Of a stretch of 64,000 nucleotides of DNA, positions 1-8,563 are shown piece after piece (the first letter of the stretch is position 1; every line of letters starts with the position of its first letter). The stretch is from SMWC01 sp045561055 (lineage in GTDB: Bacteria; Pseudomonadota; Gammaproteobacteria; Steroidobacterales; Rariloculaceae), in the NCBI GenBank assembly GCA_045561055.1, contig JBJKYL010000019.1:124001-188000 (forward strand), read 5' to 3'. The notes beneath the pieces are model-generated. The model searched no databases and had not been told where the DNA came from. It was given only the letters and a program-made list of their open reading frames with translations. A program made the translations under genes and the position numbers.

Positions 1-517
1 AGCCACCGATCAGGTTTTTGATAGGCGCTTGACCGCTGATGGAAGCTAGCATGGATAGTCCAAAGACGGCGAGTGCAAAATATTCTGGTGGCCCGAAGCT
101 GTATGCGACTCGTGCAAGAAATGGTGCAGCAAAAAGCAGCACAATAACGCTGATGATGCCACCGCTCGCTGATGCGATGGCCGAGATGCCGAGGGCACGC
201 CCAGCTTCGCCTTTCACTGCCATCGGATAGCCATCGAATGCGGTAGCGGCTGCCGGGGGCGCGCCCGGCGCGTTGATCAGGATAGCGGTGATTGATCCAC
301 CAAAGGTTCCAGAGCAGTAGAGCGCGGCAAGCAGTGCGATGGCGGGAACAGGATCGAGGTATAAAGAGAACGGCAAAAGAAGTGCGATTGCCATCGAAGA
401 AGAAAGACCTGGCAGTGCTCCTACGATTACGCCAGCAATCGTCCCAAGGACGATGAGTCCGATGACGAACGGGTCGGTGAATACCGGAAGGGCATGCTCT
501 AATCCAGGCAGGCCCAC
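1..517 (-). CDS. tctA: Tripartite tricarboxylate transporter large permease TctA (partial)
   Basis: Large membrane subunit of a TTT-family carboxylate importer in the inner membrane. The 172 codons visible before the left edge translate as hydrophobic helices. They include the TctA signature region PGLSSSMAIALLLPFS and the stretch GSITAILINAPGAPPAAATA, followed by YPMAVKGEAGRALG. The full protein is usually about 500 residues, so roughly the N-terminal third is present. The start is a GTG three bases after the tctB stop and in the same frame as tctB, which implies translational coupling. It is the last visible gene of a tctC-tctB-tctA operon. The substrate cannot be read from sequence. Confidence 0.92.
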   Translation of the reverse strand, partial: MGLPGLEHALPVFTDPFVIGLIVLGTIAGVIVGALPGLSSSMAIALLLPFSLYLDPVPAIALLAALYCSGTFGGSITAILINAPGAPPAAATAFDGYPMAVKGEAGRALGISAIASASGGIISVIVLLFAAPFLARVAYSFGPPEYFALAVFGLSMLASISGQAPIKNLIGG

Positions 518-520
518 GAG

Positions 521-976
521 TTAGGTCATCCAACTGAAGAGTAACCCGGCGGGGAAGCGGATCCCGAGGGCCAAGCTGAAGACCAAGTAGATACAAGCCG
601 GCAACGTAACTGCGAGGATTCCGATCGGACGAAGGCGCCGCTCTCCCCATGCGAATGGTATTGCGACTGCGACTAGAGATAGGGTCAGTAACGTTCCGAC
701 AAGACTGACCATCATTCCGGCAACAATGATGATTGCTGTTGTAACAAGTACAGCTGGTTGTACACGTTCGGTGACGTTGGCAGTTTTTTGCAGGCCGTTG
801 AATATAAGGACAATACTCAGCGTTGCAATGACACTAATGATTAGACGCGGAAAAAAGGTTGGTGGGACGTTTTGCGAAAGCATGGCCGGTACTTCGGGAA
901 AGTTCATCGTGAGCGAAAAGATTACCGCGCAGAATCCGAGTAGTAAGATGCCGACAAGCGTATCCGGATGCTTCAT
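521..976 (-). CDS. tctB: Tripartite tricarboxylate transporter small permease TctB
   Basis: Small four-helix membrane subunit of the TTT importer, 151 residues, a normal TctB length. It opens with MKHPDTLVGILLLGFCAVIF, typical of the first TctB helix. A soluble loop containing PPTFFPRLI follows, then three more hydrophobic segments. It lies between tctC (21-bp gap) and tctA (separated by a stop and one codon). With its neighbours it forms a secondary transporter using a periplasmic binding protein. The family call is from helix layout and context, since TctB is poorly conserved. Confidence 0.88.
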   Translation of the reverse strand: MKHPDTLVGILLLGFCAVIFSLTMNFPEVPAMLSQNVPPTFFPRLIISVIATLSIVLIFNGLQKTANVTERVQPAVLVTTAIIIVAGMMVSLVGTLLTLSLVAVAIPFAWGERRLRPIGILAVTLPACIYLVFSLALGIRFPAGLLFSWMT

Positions 977-997
977 GTTGAGCGTCCTGGTAACCCG

Positions 998-1975
998 CTA
1001 TTCTGCTTGGATGATGCCAAGGTCAATCATGGCTTGCCTAGCGTCAGCATAAAGACGTTTAACTTGCGCGTCCCATATTTCGCGTCCGGCGACGGCATTC
1101 GCGTCGAGTCCCGATCCCTGGAGATAGGTTTGAAACGTTTCCTGTTGCATACCCTCCAGTAGCCCTGTTTCTAATACGTCAATCCGATCCTCCGGTGTGC
1201 CTTTGAGTACTAGAAATCCTCTGACTGTAGAAAACACGACGTCGTAACCGAGTTCGACAGTTGTAGGCGTATCAGGGAGTATCTCCAGGCGTTCGTCGGC
1301 CATCACCGCAAGCGCGCGGAAGTCGCCGCGCTGAATTTGATCCAATGCTTCGGTGAGGTTCAGACCGGCTGCATCGATACTACCACCCATTAAGTTCGTA
1401 ACTATTTCGCCGCCCCCCGAAAATGGAACGACGCTAAGCTGGGTTTCCGCTACCTGCGCAAGAATTGCACCGGCGACATGATCGACGCCACCAATTTGGG
1501 TCGTTCCCCATTTAATCGAACGAATATGACCCAGTTGTATTAGCTCCCCAAGTGTCGATACCGTGCTATCAGCGCGGACCATGACGACCAGCGGATCGTC
1601 GGTCGCCCTGGCAACGCCCACGAGATCGTCGATTGACAAGGGACCCTGTCCACGGGCAATGGCGAACAGGTGCGTTGGTGTGATTGATAAGACGGTATAG
1701 CCATCTCGAGGCCGGTTGTTGACGTAGTTCATTGCCACGATACCGCCGCCACCCGTTTTCGGAACCACCGCCATGTTTGTGTTGAGCGCAATGCGGGCTC
1801 CGACTGCCATCGCACGCGCCGTCGCATCTGTGCCACCGCCCGGTGAGGCGTGTGTGACGATGTCGATCGGTTCCGCGGGGAATGGTTCCTGAGCTAACGA
1901 GACAGCAGCATTCAGAAGAGCCGCTAAAGTTGCCATTGCTAGCAATTTGTGGGTTGTGAGTAATCCATCGCCCAT
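998..1975 (-). CDS. tctC: Tripartite tricarboxylate transporter substrate-binding protein TctC/Bug family
   Basis: Periplasmic solute-binding protein that delivers a carboxylate to TctAB. The chosen ATG (1975) gives a clean signal peptide with a hydrophobic core LLAMATLAALLNAAVSLAQ. The mature part begins PFPAEPIDIVTHASPGGGTD, the Bug-family N-terminus where the glycine-rich loop binds a carboxylate. A longer reading frame continues to 2080, but its extra 35 residues are basic, not signal-like, and overlap the divergent peptidase gene. At 325 residues it has the usual family length. The 87-bp gap to the divergent gene at 2063 must hold both promoters. The ligand is unknown. Confidence 0.9.
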   Translation of the reverse strand: MGDGLLTTHKLLAMATLAALLNAAVSLAQEPFPAEPIDIVTHASPGGGTDATARAMAVGARIALNTNMAVVPKTGGGGIVAMNYVNNRPRDGYTVLSITPTHLFAIARGQGPLSIDDLVGVARATDDPLVVMVRADSTVSTLGELIQLGHIRSIKWGTTQIGGVDHVAGAILAQVAETQLSVVPFSGGGEIVTNLMGGSIDAAGLNLTEALDQIQRGDFRALAVMADERLEILPDTPTTVELGYDVVFSTVRGFLVLKGTPEDRIDVLETGLLEGMQQETFQTYLQGSGLDANAVAGREIWDAQVKRLYADARQAMIDLGIIQAE

Positions 1976-2062
1976 GGATACAACTTTAGCATGATGGTGA
2001 AGAATCGCGACGGGGTACTTCTTATACATTAGAATTGTGTAGATCGACAGGAGGGTTTTGCG

Positions 2063-3499
2063 ATGGTGTTTTCGGGGCAATGCGATGGGCTGGCCGCAGC
2101 GGTAGTTTGTGCTGTACTAGCAGGTGGTCCGTCAGTGGGCATTACTCAGGATCGATTTCCTATCGACTGGGACGCCGTGGAAACAGAGTCGATGGAGTAC
2201 TTCCTGACACTGCTCCGCACGGACACGAGCAATCCGCCTGGAAATGAAACCGATGCCGCTATGTATCTCCAGGAAGTGCTTGGTCAGGAAGACATCACTG
2301 CGGATCTCTACGCTCTCGAGCCCTCGCGCGCGAATCTAGTCGCACGCATCCGTGGTAATGGTAGTAAACAACCTTTACTAGTAATGGGGCACACCGATGT
2401 TGTAGGAGTGCAACGCGAGAATTGGTCTGTTGATCCGTTCGGTGCCGTAATAAAAGACGGATACATCTACGGTCGCGGGGCGCTTGATGACAAAGATAAT
2501 GTAACCGCGGCACTCATGGTAATGCTGTTACTAAAGCGTACCGAAGTCGATCTCGATCGCGATGTTATTTTCCTTGCCGAAGCAGGCGAGGAGGGCACCA
2601 CGGCCTTCGGTGTTGATTATATGGTTGAGAATCATTGGAGCGAGATCGCTGCAGAGTACTGCCTCGCAGAAGGTGGCGGTGCCGTAGCGCGTGATGGTGA
2701 GGTTAAGGTTATGGCCATTGCGACCACCGAGAAATTTCCGATGCGTGTACGCCTTGTCGCACATGGAACTGCAGGCCATGGGTCGATTCCGCGAGTGGAT
2801 AATGCTGTGTCCGCGTTAGCCACGGCTATCGGTCGACTGGCGGCGTGGCAGACGCCGTTGCGGCTGAATGAAACAACTATCGCCTACTTCAATCGCCTCG
2901 CTGATATCAGCCCACCAGAACAAGCCGCGCGTTACGAAGGCATTCTGGATCCAGCTCAGCAAGCGCGTATAGAGCATTACTTCGCAGAAAATGAACCGCA
3001 GCATTATGCGTTGCTACGTACTTCAGTTGTGCCGACGATTATGAACGCGGGCTTTCGTCGAAATGTAATCCCTTCAGAGGCCGAGGCAACTCTTGACATC
3101 CGTGGACTGCCGGATGAGAACCCAGAGGATTTCTATCGACACATTGCAGGAGTAATAAATGATCCAAACGTGGAGATGATTCCTGAAGGTGTTTATCGCC
3201 CCGCAAGTCCGCCATCGGCTTTAGACAATGAAATGTTTCAGGTTTTGGAGAGTGTCACTAGCCGCCTCTATCCCGATGCCGTCACTTTGCCGACGATGCT
3301 AACGGGCGCGACCGATATGGCACAGATTCGCGCTCAGGGGACACAATGCTACGGCTTCGGGCCGATCCGTTCAGAGGAGGACATCACTGGTGGTGGTGGG
3401 GCGCACGGCGATGATGAGCGCATCATAGAAGGGTCGCTACTGAGTCTGATTCAGTTTTTGTGGCACGCTGTCATAGAGGTCGCTGCGAGCGATGGTTAA
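2063..3499 (+). CDS. Exported M20-family metallopeptidase
   Basis: Zinc-dependent exopeptidase or amidohydrolase of the M20/ArgE/DapE family, 478 residues. Metal-site motifs are visible in order: MGHTDVV (His), GRGALDDKD (bridging Asp), AEAGEEG (Glu pair: base and ligand), GHGSIPRVDNA in the dimerisation lid domain, and GGGGAHGDDER near the end carrying the last His. The first 25 residues are hydrophobic and may be a signal peptide. A strong AGGAGG lies about 9 bases upstream of the ATG. It is divergent from tctCBA, so the transporter and peptidase may serve the same nutrient, but that is inference. The substrate is not predictable. Confidence 0.9.
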   Translation: MVFSGQCDGLAAAVVCAVLAGGPSVGITQDRFPIDWDAVETESMEYFLTLLRTDTSNPPGNETDAAMYLQEVLGQEDITADLYALEPSRANLVARIRGNGSKQPLLVMGHTDVVGVQRENWSVDPFGAVIKDGYIYGRGALDDKDNVTAALMVMLLLKRTEVDLDRDVIFLAEAGEEGTTAFGVDYMVENHWSEIAAEYCLAEGGGAVARDGEVKVMAIATTEKFPMRVRLVAHGTAGHGSIPRVDNAVSALATAIGRLAAWQTPLRLNETTIAYFNRLADISPPEQAARYEGILDPAQQARIEHYFAENEPQHYALLRTSVVPTIMNAGFRRNVIPSEAEATLDIRGLPDENPEDFYRHIAGVINDPNVEMIPEGVYRPASPPSALDNEMFQVLESVTSRLYPDAVTLPTMLTGATDMAQIRAQGTQCYGFGPIRSEEDITGGGGAHGDDERIIEGSLLSLIQFLWHAVIEVAASDG

Positions 3500-3616
3500 G
3501 AATTGCGATTGAATGAGGCGCAGACAAGCAAACTGTTTGGCCCCTTCGGTTTTTGTCCGCAGCAGTAAAGGACTGACCCGAGTATGCACAGCTTTTTCCC
3601 ACAAAGGACGCGGAGC

Positions 3617-5005
3617 TTAAATTTCCAAGATTTCGTTGGCGACCCGCTCGCCCGATTCCATTGCGCCTTCCATGCCGCGATTATTCTGGGCGAGGTGCTC
3701 TCCGCAGAAACGGATCTGGCCATGTGGCTTGCCCATCGTCTTCGCGAAGCGGCGGATTTGACCGGGACGGAAATATGCCCACCCGCCTTGTGCACAGAGG
3801 TCTTTTCCCCAGGATTTTATTCCTAGGAACTCGAGTTGCCCAGTCGCCGCTGGCCGTATTTTCTCGAGGGCCTCGATCACTCGCCGTCCCGCTTCCTCAG
3901 GCGGAAGTGTGTCTAGAAAAGTCGCGTTGGGGCCAAGTGTCCATGAAGTGAAGCCCATGACTTCTTCAGGGTCTTCGCCGTTGCGCGAAGCTGCGAACAT
4001 GCCAGGGATACCGTCGGTAAAGAGGCTCGGTGTATAGCCGTCGGTTTCCCAAAAGCTCGATTTGTGCGCAAGATAAATCTGGGTCATCGCTTGGGCTGGC
4101 AGTGTGTTGACGGCTTCGGCCTGTAGTCCGCTCAACGCGGGATTAATATTGATATTACGTAGTACGCTGAAAGGTAGCGAGCAAACGATTTGCGGTGCAC
4201 GAAAGACGCTTCCGTCGGCGCAATGTACTTCAGCATCGGTCGGCTGGCTGTTGATCGCGATGGCGGTCTTGTTGAGTCGCACAGGCAGCAGTAGCGCTTC
4301 GGCCATGGCTTCGGGAATACGCGATACTCCGTTCTTAGCGGTGTAACCGAGAATATTTTCGGGCGCTAGTGTGCGCTGCGCGACCGAGAATGCTGCGCGG
4401 AAGAACAGTAGCAGCGCCGATACGTCCCGCGCGTGCTCACCGAAGCTTAAATTCATACCGTAAGCGAGTCCGATTGCTTCGTCGCTGAAGTCGAGACTCT
4501 TCATCCACTCGTGTACCGAGATGTCGTGAGTAGTAACCTCCGCATTGAGCCAGTCACCGGGTTTGGCGAGCGGGCTCTCTCTTGTTGACAGAAGGCGGTG
4601 ATAGGCCCAGGGCATGACGGATCTATCGTCACCAGTGAACAGGTTAGCAGAATGATCCGGCCACTCAGCCTGGCGGATGATCTCGTTACCAAGTACTAGT
4701 TCCTGCTCACGGAAAAATTTCAGCATGGGCGTCACGTCGATAAGTTTGATGTTGTAACTCTCGGCCGCGTCGATAACACGTGTATAGCCGGCGCCGATAT
4801 AGGTGCCGCCGGCTTCTGTGTTGCTCCCCAGCTGGCGCATGGAATGAACACGTCCGCCAACCCGGTCCTGTGCTTCGATGACTTGCACGTCTGCGCCGGC
4901 TGCCTGTAGTTTTAGCGCTGCGTTTAGGCCCGCAAGCCCAGCGCCGATAACAATCACGTCGTGTTTGTGTTGTTCGGTCAATGCTATGCGCCGTCGGCTC
5001 CGCAC
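3617..5005 (-). CDS. FAD-dependent amine oxidase family protein in the hemY (CgoX) position
   Basis: Flavoprotein with an N-terminal dinucleotide-binding motif DVIVIGAGLAGLNAAL and the adjoining EAQDRVGGRVHS. The C-terminal FAD motif region is RFCGEHLAQNNRGMEGAME, closer to monoamine oxidases than to classical HemY. It is the last gene of the heme operon, where Gram-positive operons place the FAD coproporphyrinogen oxidase. It could therefore supply the missing oxidation of coproporphyrinogen III, but it may instead be an unrelated amine oxidase. The GTG start at 5005 overlaps hemH by 22 bases. A TTG at 4981, two bases after the hemH stop, would begin MTEQHKHDVIVIGAG and is an equally good start. 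Family call is firm, function is not. Confidence 0.8.
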   Translation of the reverse strand: MRSRRRIALTEQHKHDVIVIGAGLAGLNAALKLQAAGADVQVIEAQDRVGGRVHSMRQLGSNTEAGGTYIGAGYTRVIDAAESYNIKLIDVTPMLKFFREQELVLGNEIIRQAEWPDHSANLFTGDDRSVMPWAYHRLLSTRESPLAKPGDWLNAEVTTHDISVHEWMKSLDFSDEAIGLAYGMNLSFGEHARDVSALLLFFRAAFSVAQRTLAPENILGYTAKNGVSRIPEAMAEALLLPVRLNKTAIAINSQPTDAEVHCADGSVFRAPQIVCSLPFSVLRNININPALSGLQAEAVNTLPAQAMTQIYLAHKSSFWETDGYTPSLFTDGIPGMFAASRNGEDPEEVMGFTSWTLGPNATFLDTLPPEEAGRRVIEALEKIRPAATGQLEFLGIKSWGKDLCAQGGWAYFRPGQIRRFAKTMGKPHGQIRFCGEHLAQNNRGMEGAMESGERVANEILEI

Positions 5006-6057
5006 AGCGCGGGCTTCTGTTTGCCGGGCCGGCCCGAAAGGCAGCAGTTAGGGGGGCAGACGTCGTGGCTCGGTCCGAGACCACCGAGGCTCAGGCGGTC
5101 CCTATCAGGGTATAAACGTTCTTCTATGAGTTCGCAGACCATACTGATATAGGCTGGATGGGAACCAACTGTAGCGGCCCGGACCATATTCACACCTGCT
5201 TTCTCAGCAATTTCCCGTGCCTCTATATCGAGATCGAACACGACTTCCATGTGATCGCAGACGAAACCGATTGGGACGATGACAATATCTTCTACACCAT
5301 CTTCCCCGAGTTGTAGCAACGCGTTACCAATATCGGGCTCGAGCCAGGAGTTACCGTATGAGGCGTTATTGCTCTGGTAGACGAGATCCCATTGCGTTTG
5401 TCCCAAACCTTCGACGACGAGCGAACAAGCTTCTCGAAGCTGTGCTACATAGTCCGAGTTATCCGCCATCGTCTGAGGTAGGCTGTGTGCAGTGAATAGT
5501 AGCGTTGCATTGTCTCGCCGGCCGGTTGGTAACTCATTCAGTGCCGATTCCGTTCTATCCATTACCGCAGCGATAAAATTTGGATGGTTAAACCCGAGCC
5601 TGAGTTTATCGACAATCGTTGCGTTCTCAAGATTCGCCGTCGCTGCGTAGAGGTCTTCACGATACTTCCTACAACCACTGTAAGAGCTAAACATGCTGGT
5701 CACATGAACGATGGCGCGGCGTACACGGTCAGTCTCCATGTTTTTAAATGTGTCCGACAGCAATGGATGCCAGTTACGGTTGCCCCAATAGATAGGAAGC
5801 GTGATGCCGCGTTCGCGTAATTCGGTTTCAAGCGCCGAGATGAACGCGCGCGTTTCACCGTTGATAGGACTGACGCCGCCGAAGTTAGCATAACGCTTAG
5901 CGATCTGTTTCTTAACTGGTGTCGGAACTTTCAATCCGGCGAGGACGTTATCTAGAAATGGCATAACGTCGTTCGGCCCTTCCGGCCCGCCGAAAGAGAC
6001 GATGAGTATTGCATCGTAGCTGTGCGATCTATGATCGTCTGTGATGTTGTCGGCCAT
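4984..6057 (-). CDS. hemH: Ferrochelatase, coproporphyrin type (CpfC-like) with probable [2Fe-2S] cysteines
   Basis: Inserts ferrous iron into the porphyrin. It has the N-terminal SFGGPEGPNDVMPFL, the catalytic histidine in FTAHSLP, and GFVCDHMEVVFDLDIEA carrying the catalytic Glu. The DHMEV-x-x-DLD form resembles actinobacterial and Firmicutes coproporphyrin ferrochelatases rather than the usual proteobacterial SEHIET form. Cys129 in SSYSGCRKY and Cys334, 338 and 339 in CPPNCC match the cysteine layout of the [2Fe-2S]-containing enzymes. It sits 8 bp after hemQ and overlaps the FAD gene. With HemQ next door, the expected reaction is coproporphyrin III to coproheme. The subtype is inferred from motifs. 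Confidence 0.93.
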   Translation of the reverse strand: MADNITDDHRSHSYDAILIVSFGGPEGPNDVMPFLDNVLAGLKVPTPVKKQIAKRYANFGGVSPINGETRAFISALETELRERGITLPIYWGNRNWHPLLSDTFKNMETDRVRRAIVHVTSMFSSYSGCRKYREDLYAATANLENATIVDKLRLGFNHPNFIAAVMDRTESALNELPTGRRDNATLLFTAHSLPQTMADNSDYVAQLREACSLVVEGLGQTQWDLVYQSNNASYGNSWLEPDIGNALLQLGEDGVEDIVIVPIGFVCDHMEVVFDLDIEAREIAEKAGVNMVRAATVGSHPAYISMVCELIEERLYPDRDRLSLGGLGPSHDVCPPNCCLSGRPGKQKPALCGADGA

Positions 6058-6065
6058 GCTGCGGT

Positions 6066-6785
6066 CTATTCCTGGCTTTGCCAGGCGACCTTACCGACGA
6101 AGAACGGCCCGAGGCTATCGAGGTACTGTGAGGTTTGTTCAGTTTTGCGCATCTCCTGTACTACCGCCGAGAGCGGAAATAGATCCGGGCCCAAGAGTCC
6201 GATGATGAAGTCGTTGTCATTCTTATCGAGACCATGACAGGCGAGTCGTACGTCCGCCGCGAGACCGGCGAATCCATAACGCTTCGCTAGCGTACCGTGC
6301 TCGCCTAGAATCTGACGTTGCTTAGCCTCGGGTAATTGCTGAAATGACTTTGCGCGTTGTAAGGGATACCAAATTGCCCAGGGAAACTGGGGGTTCAATG
6401 TCTTGCTGCGTGGTTTGACGAACAACGAGTCTTCGAGATCGGGCTCGTAGCCAATTGAGTAGGTGCGACCAAGCATGTCGAATTCGGGCTTATGCCTGAG
6501 GTCGGAAAACGGCGCTGTATTGAGAACTGAACGCAAGGTTCCAACGAAGAGCTCTGGATCCTCGCTTAACACGGTAAGGCCGATGCCTTCGGGGTCGTTC
6601 GCGTCGAGGTAGAGAGCTCCCTCTATACCTGCCGCCGCTAGGGCTACTGCAGCAGCCGCACCGTTATCGGTGCAGCCTGTGTACGCTGTGAACTTCATGA
6701 AAAGTCGTCGGTCGAGCGAGATCGGTTTACCGTCCTTGAGCCCTTTTTCGCTGAGATCCAAGCTTTCCGATTGTGCTTCGCTCAT
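6066..6785 (-). CDS. hemQ: Coproheme decarboxylase HemQ/ChdC (chlorite dismutase family)
   Basis: Chlorite-dismutase-fold protein, 239 residues. The C-terminal half carries the HemQ pattern: Tyr140 in WYPLQRAKSF, corresponding to the catalytic Tyr of the YPM-x-K motif (here Arg144 replaces Lys); the axial His163 in GEHGTLAKRYG; and an ending EMRKTEQTSQYLDSLGPFFVG. In the coproporphyrin-dependent pathway it converts coproheme to heme b using peroxide. The ATG is one base after the hemE stop with GGAG upstream. The N-terminal half (to about residue 110) is more diverged. It could be another chlorite-dismutase-family protein, but its place between hemE and hemH argues for ChdC. Confidence 0.88.
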   Translation of the reverse strand: MSEAQSESLDLSEKGLKDGKPISLDRRLFMKFTAYTGCTDNGAAAAVALAAAGIEGALYLDANDPEGIGLTVLSEDPELFVGTLRSVLNTAPFSDLRHKPEFDMLGRTYSIGYEPDLEDSLFVKPRSKTLNPQFPWAIWYPLQRAKSFQQLPEAKQRQILGEHGTLAKRYGFAGLAADVRLACHGLDKNDNDFIIGLLGPDLFPLSAVVQEMRKTEQTSQYLDSLGPFFVGKVAWQSQE

Positions 6786-6786
6786 C

Positions 6787-7836
6787 TCATGCTCCAGTGA
6801 GTGCGGGTTGATACTGAGACAGTTCCGTCTCGTTGTGTACAGCTTCGACAAGTGCTTCCACGCTCGCTAGCGGTGTGCCCGGTAGGATGCCATGACCGAG
6901 GTTAACGATATGGCCGACCGGGTCGACACGCGTTAACAGATCGCGTGCAGCAGCCTGCGTAGGCTTAGCGCCGCCCAGCAGGGTCGCGGGATCGATATTA
7001 CCCTGTACGGCGAGCCTATTCTGGTAACGGTTTTGCAGTTCCGGTAGGTCGACGCGCCAGTCAACGGCCAGTACCTCGGCGGGTAGGCTCGCGTAGGCGT
7101 CTACAAGGTGTGGCGCATTCTGCAGGAACAAAATTCGTGGTATGCCGGCGTTGCCTACGGCTTCGAGCAATGCATGTAGATGCGGCCGAATGAGTCTTTC
7201 CCAGTCATTGAGCGACAATACACCTGCCCAGGAATCGAAGATTTGCACGGCTTCTGCGCCGGCACGCGCCTGATTAATTAGATAGTGAACCATAAGACTG
7301 GAAAGTCGCCCGAGCAGATTGTCGAGTGCCTCTGGCTGGGCGGCAGCGAACGCGCGTAATGTTGGGAAGTCCTTCAAACCTCGACCTTCGACGAGATAGG
7401 CTGCCAACGTCCAGGGCGCGCCACAGAAACCGAGCAGCGTGGTTTCATTGGGAAGCTCCTTGCGGACCTGCTTCAATGCTGTCATGACTTCTGGTGCGAT
7501 ATTTTCGGGATCGGCCTGTAGCAGTGCGTCCACACCAGCCTGATCTCGAATCGGATCCTCGACGACAGGACCGGGATTGAAGTCAAACTCGACGCCGATT
7601 GCGGGCAACGGACTCATAATGTCGGCAAAAATGATTGCTGCATCGAGTGGAAAACGCTTAATGGGCATCATCGTAACTTCGGTTGCAAGGTCTGCGGACT
7701 GCGAAAGCTCTTTGAAAGAGTGCTTTTTCCGCAGGTTGCGGTACTCGGGTAGATAGCGCCCGGCTTGACGCATGATCCATAGAGGGCGACGCGAGGTTAA
7801 TTCGCGTCGGATTGTCTGTAGTAATAATTTTTTCAA
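6787..7836 (-). CDS. hemE: Uroporphyrinogen decarboxylase
   Basis: Decarboxylates uroporphyrinogen III to coproporphyrinogen III in the cytoplasm. It has the signature RPLWIMRQAGRYLPEYR close to the N-terminus, the catalytic-aspartate loop FPLDAAIIFADIM, the second signature GFCGAPWTLAAYLVEG, and NLGHGILPGTP near the end. The start is taken as TTG at 7836, 10 bp after the response regulator stop. That gives 349 residues, the usual length, with the signature at about residue 20. The open frame extends upstream to 8037, but only antisense to the regulator's coding frame. It is followed after one base by hemQ. Confidence 0.95.
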   Translation of the reverse strand: MKKLLLQTIRRELTSRRPLWIMRQAGRYLPEYRNLRKKHSFKELSQSADLATEVTMMPIKRFPLDAAIIFADIMSPLPAIGVEFDFNPGPVVEDPIRDQAGVDALLQADPENIAPEVMTALKQVRKELPNETTLLGFCGAPWTLAAYLVEGRGLKDFPTLRAFAAAQPEALDNLLGRLSSLMVHYLINQARAGAEAVQIFDSWAGVLSLNDWERLIRPHLHALLEAVGNAGIPRILFLQNAPHLVDAYASLPAEVLAVDWRVDLPELQNRYQNRLAVQGNIDPATLLGGAKPTQAAARDLLTRVDPVGHIVNLGHGILPGTPLASVEALVEAVHNETELSQYQPALTGA

Positions 7837-7846
7837 GTGTATGTAC

Positions 7847-8563
7847 TCATTCGGTTGGGGGTTCCGGTTCCTGGGTAAAGCGATAACCAACACCTCGGAT
7901 CGTGTGAAAGTATTCGGGTGTTTCGAGGTTGCGTTCGAAGCGACGGCGAAGGCGGACAATGAAGTTGTCGATGGTTCGAGTAGACGGAAAGACTTCGTAA
8001 CCCCAGACCTTATCGAGTATGACTTCGCGTGGCACAATCGCGCCGAGTTGTCCGGCTAGTACCTTCAAGATCATGGCTTCCTTGTGCGTTAGCTCGTGTT
8101 CGCTGCCGTCCCAGGCACGCGCGTGATAGGTTTTAAAGTTAATTTCGTTACCGCCAAAACTTAAACTCGCATTGCTCTCGTTATACCAATCGGTACGGCG
8201 TAGGATTGCTGCGACGCGAAGTAATAGCTCCTTGAGATGGAATGGTTTACTGAGATAGTCGTCACCACCGGCTTCCAGCCCGCGGATACGATCGGCCGGA
8301 TCGCCCTTGACGGTCAGGAACAGAACGGGTGTTTGCAGTCCATCGGCACGTATTTCCTCGCAGACCTTAAGGCCGTCGATTTTTGGCATCATGACGTCGA
8401 GTACAATCAAGTCGAACGTGTTAGCGCGAATCTTAGTAAGGGCCTGTTCACCGTCGTGCGCGACGTCAGTTTTGTAGCCTTCGGCCACGAGGTTCTCAGA
8501 GATCCCCGCCGCTAGGTGCTCCTCGTCATCGACAACGAGTATGTGTGAAGGAGTAGGACTCAT
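7847..8563 (-). CDS. OmpR/PhoB-family response regulator inside the heme operon
   Basis: Two-domain regulator of 238 residues. The receiver domain (1-120) has the acidic pair in VVDDEEH, phospho-acceptor Asp56 in LIVLDVMMP, the switch Thr84 and Lys106 in YLSKPF. A winged-helix DNA-binding domain follows, with the recognition region RTIDNFIVRLRRRFE and the C-terminal wing FHTIRGVGYRF. It overlaps the histidine kinase gene by four bases (ATGA), so the two are a cognate pair. Being inside the heme operon, it probably controls heme synthesis or responds to heme, porphyrin or iron status. Two TGTCAC repeats upstream of hemA are a candidate binding site. The stimulus is unknown. Confidence 0.95.
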   Translation of the reverse strand: MSPTPSHILVVDDEEHLAAGISENLVAEGYKTDVAHDGEQALTKIRANTFDLIVLDVMMPKIDGLKVCEEIRADGLQTPVLFLTVKGDPADRIRGLEAGGDDYLSKPFHLKELLLRVAAILRRTDWYNESNASLSFGGNEINFKTYHARAWDGSEHELTHKEAMILKVLAGQLGAIVPREVILDKVWGYEVFPSTRTIDNFIVRLRRRFERNLETPEYFHTIRGVGYRFTQEPEPPTE

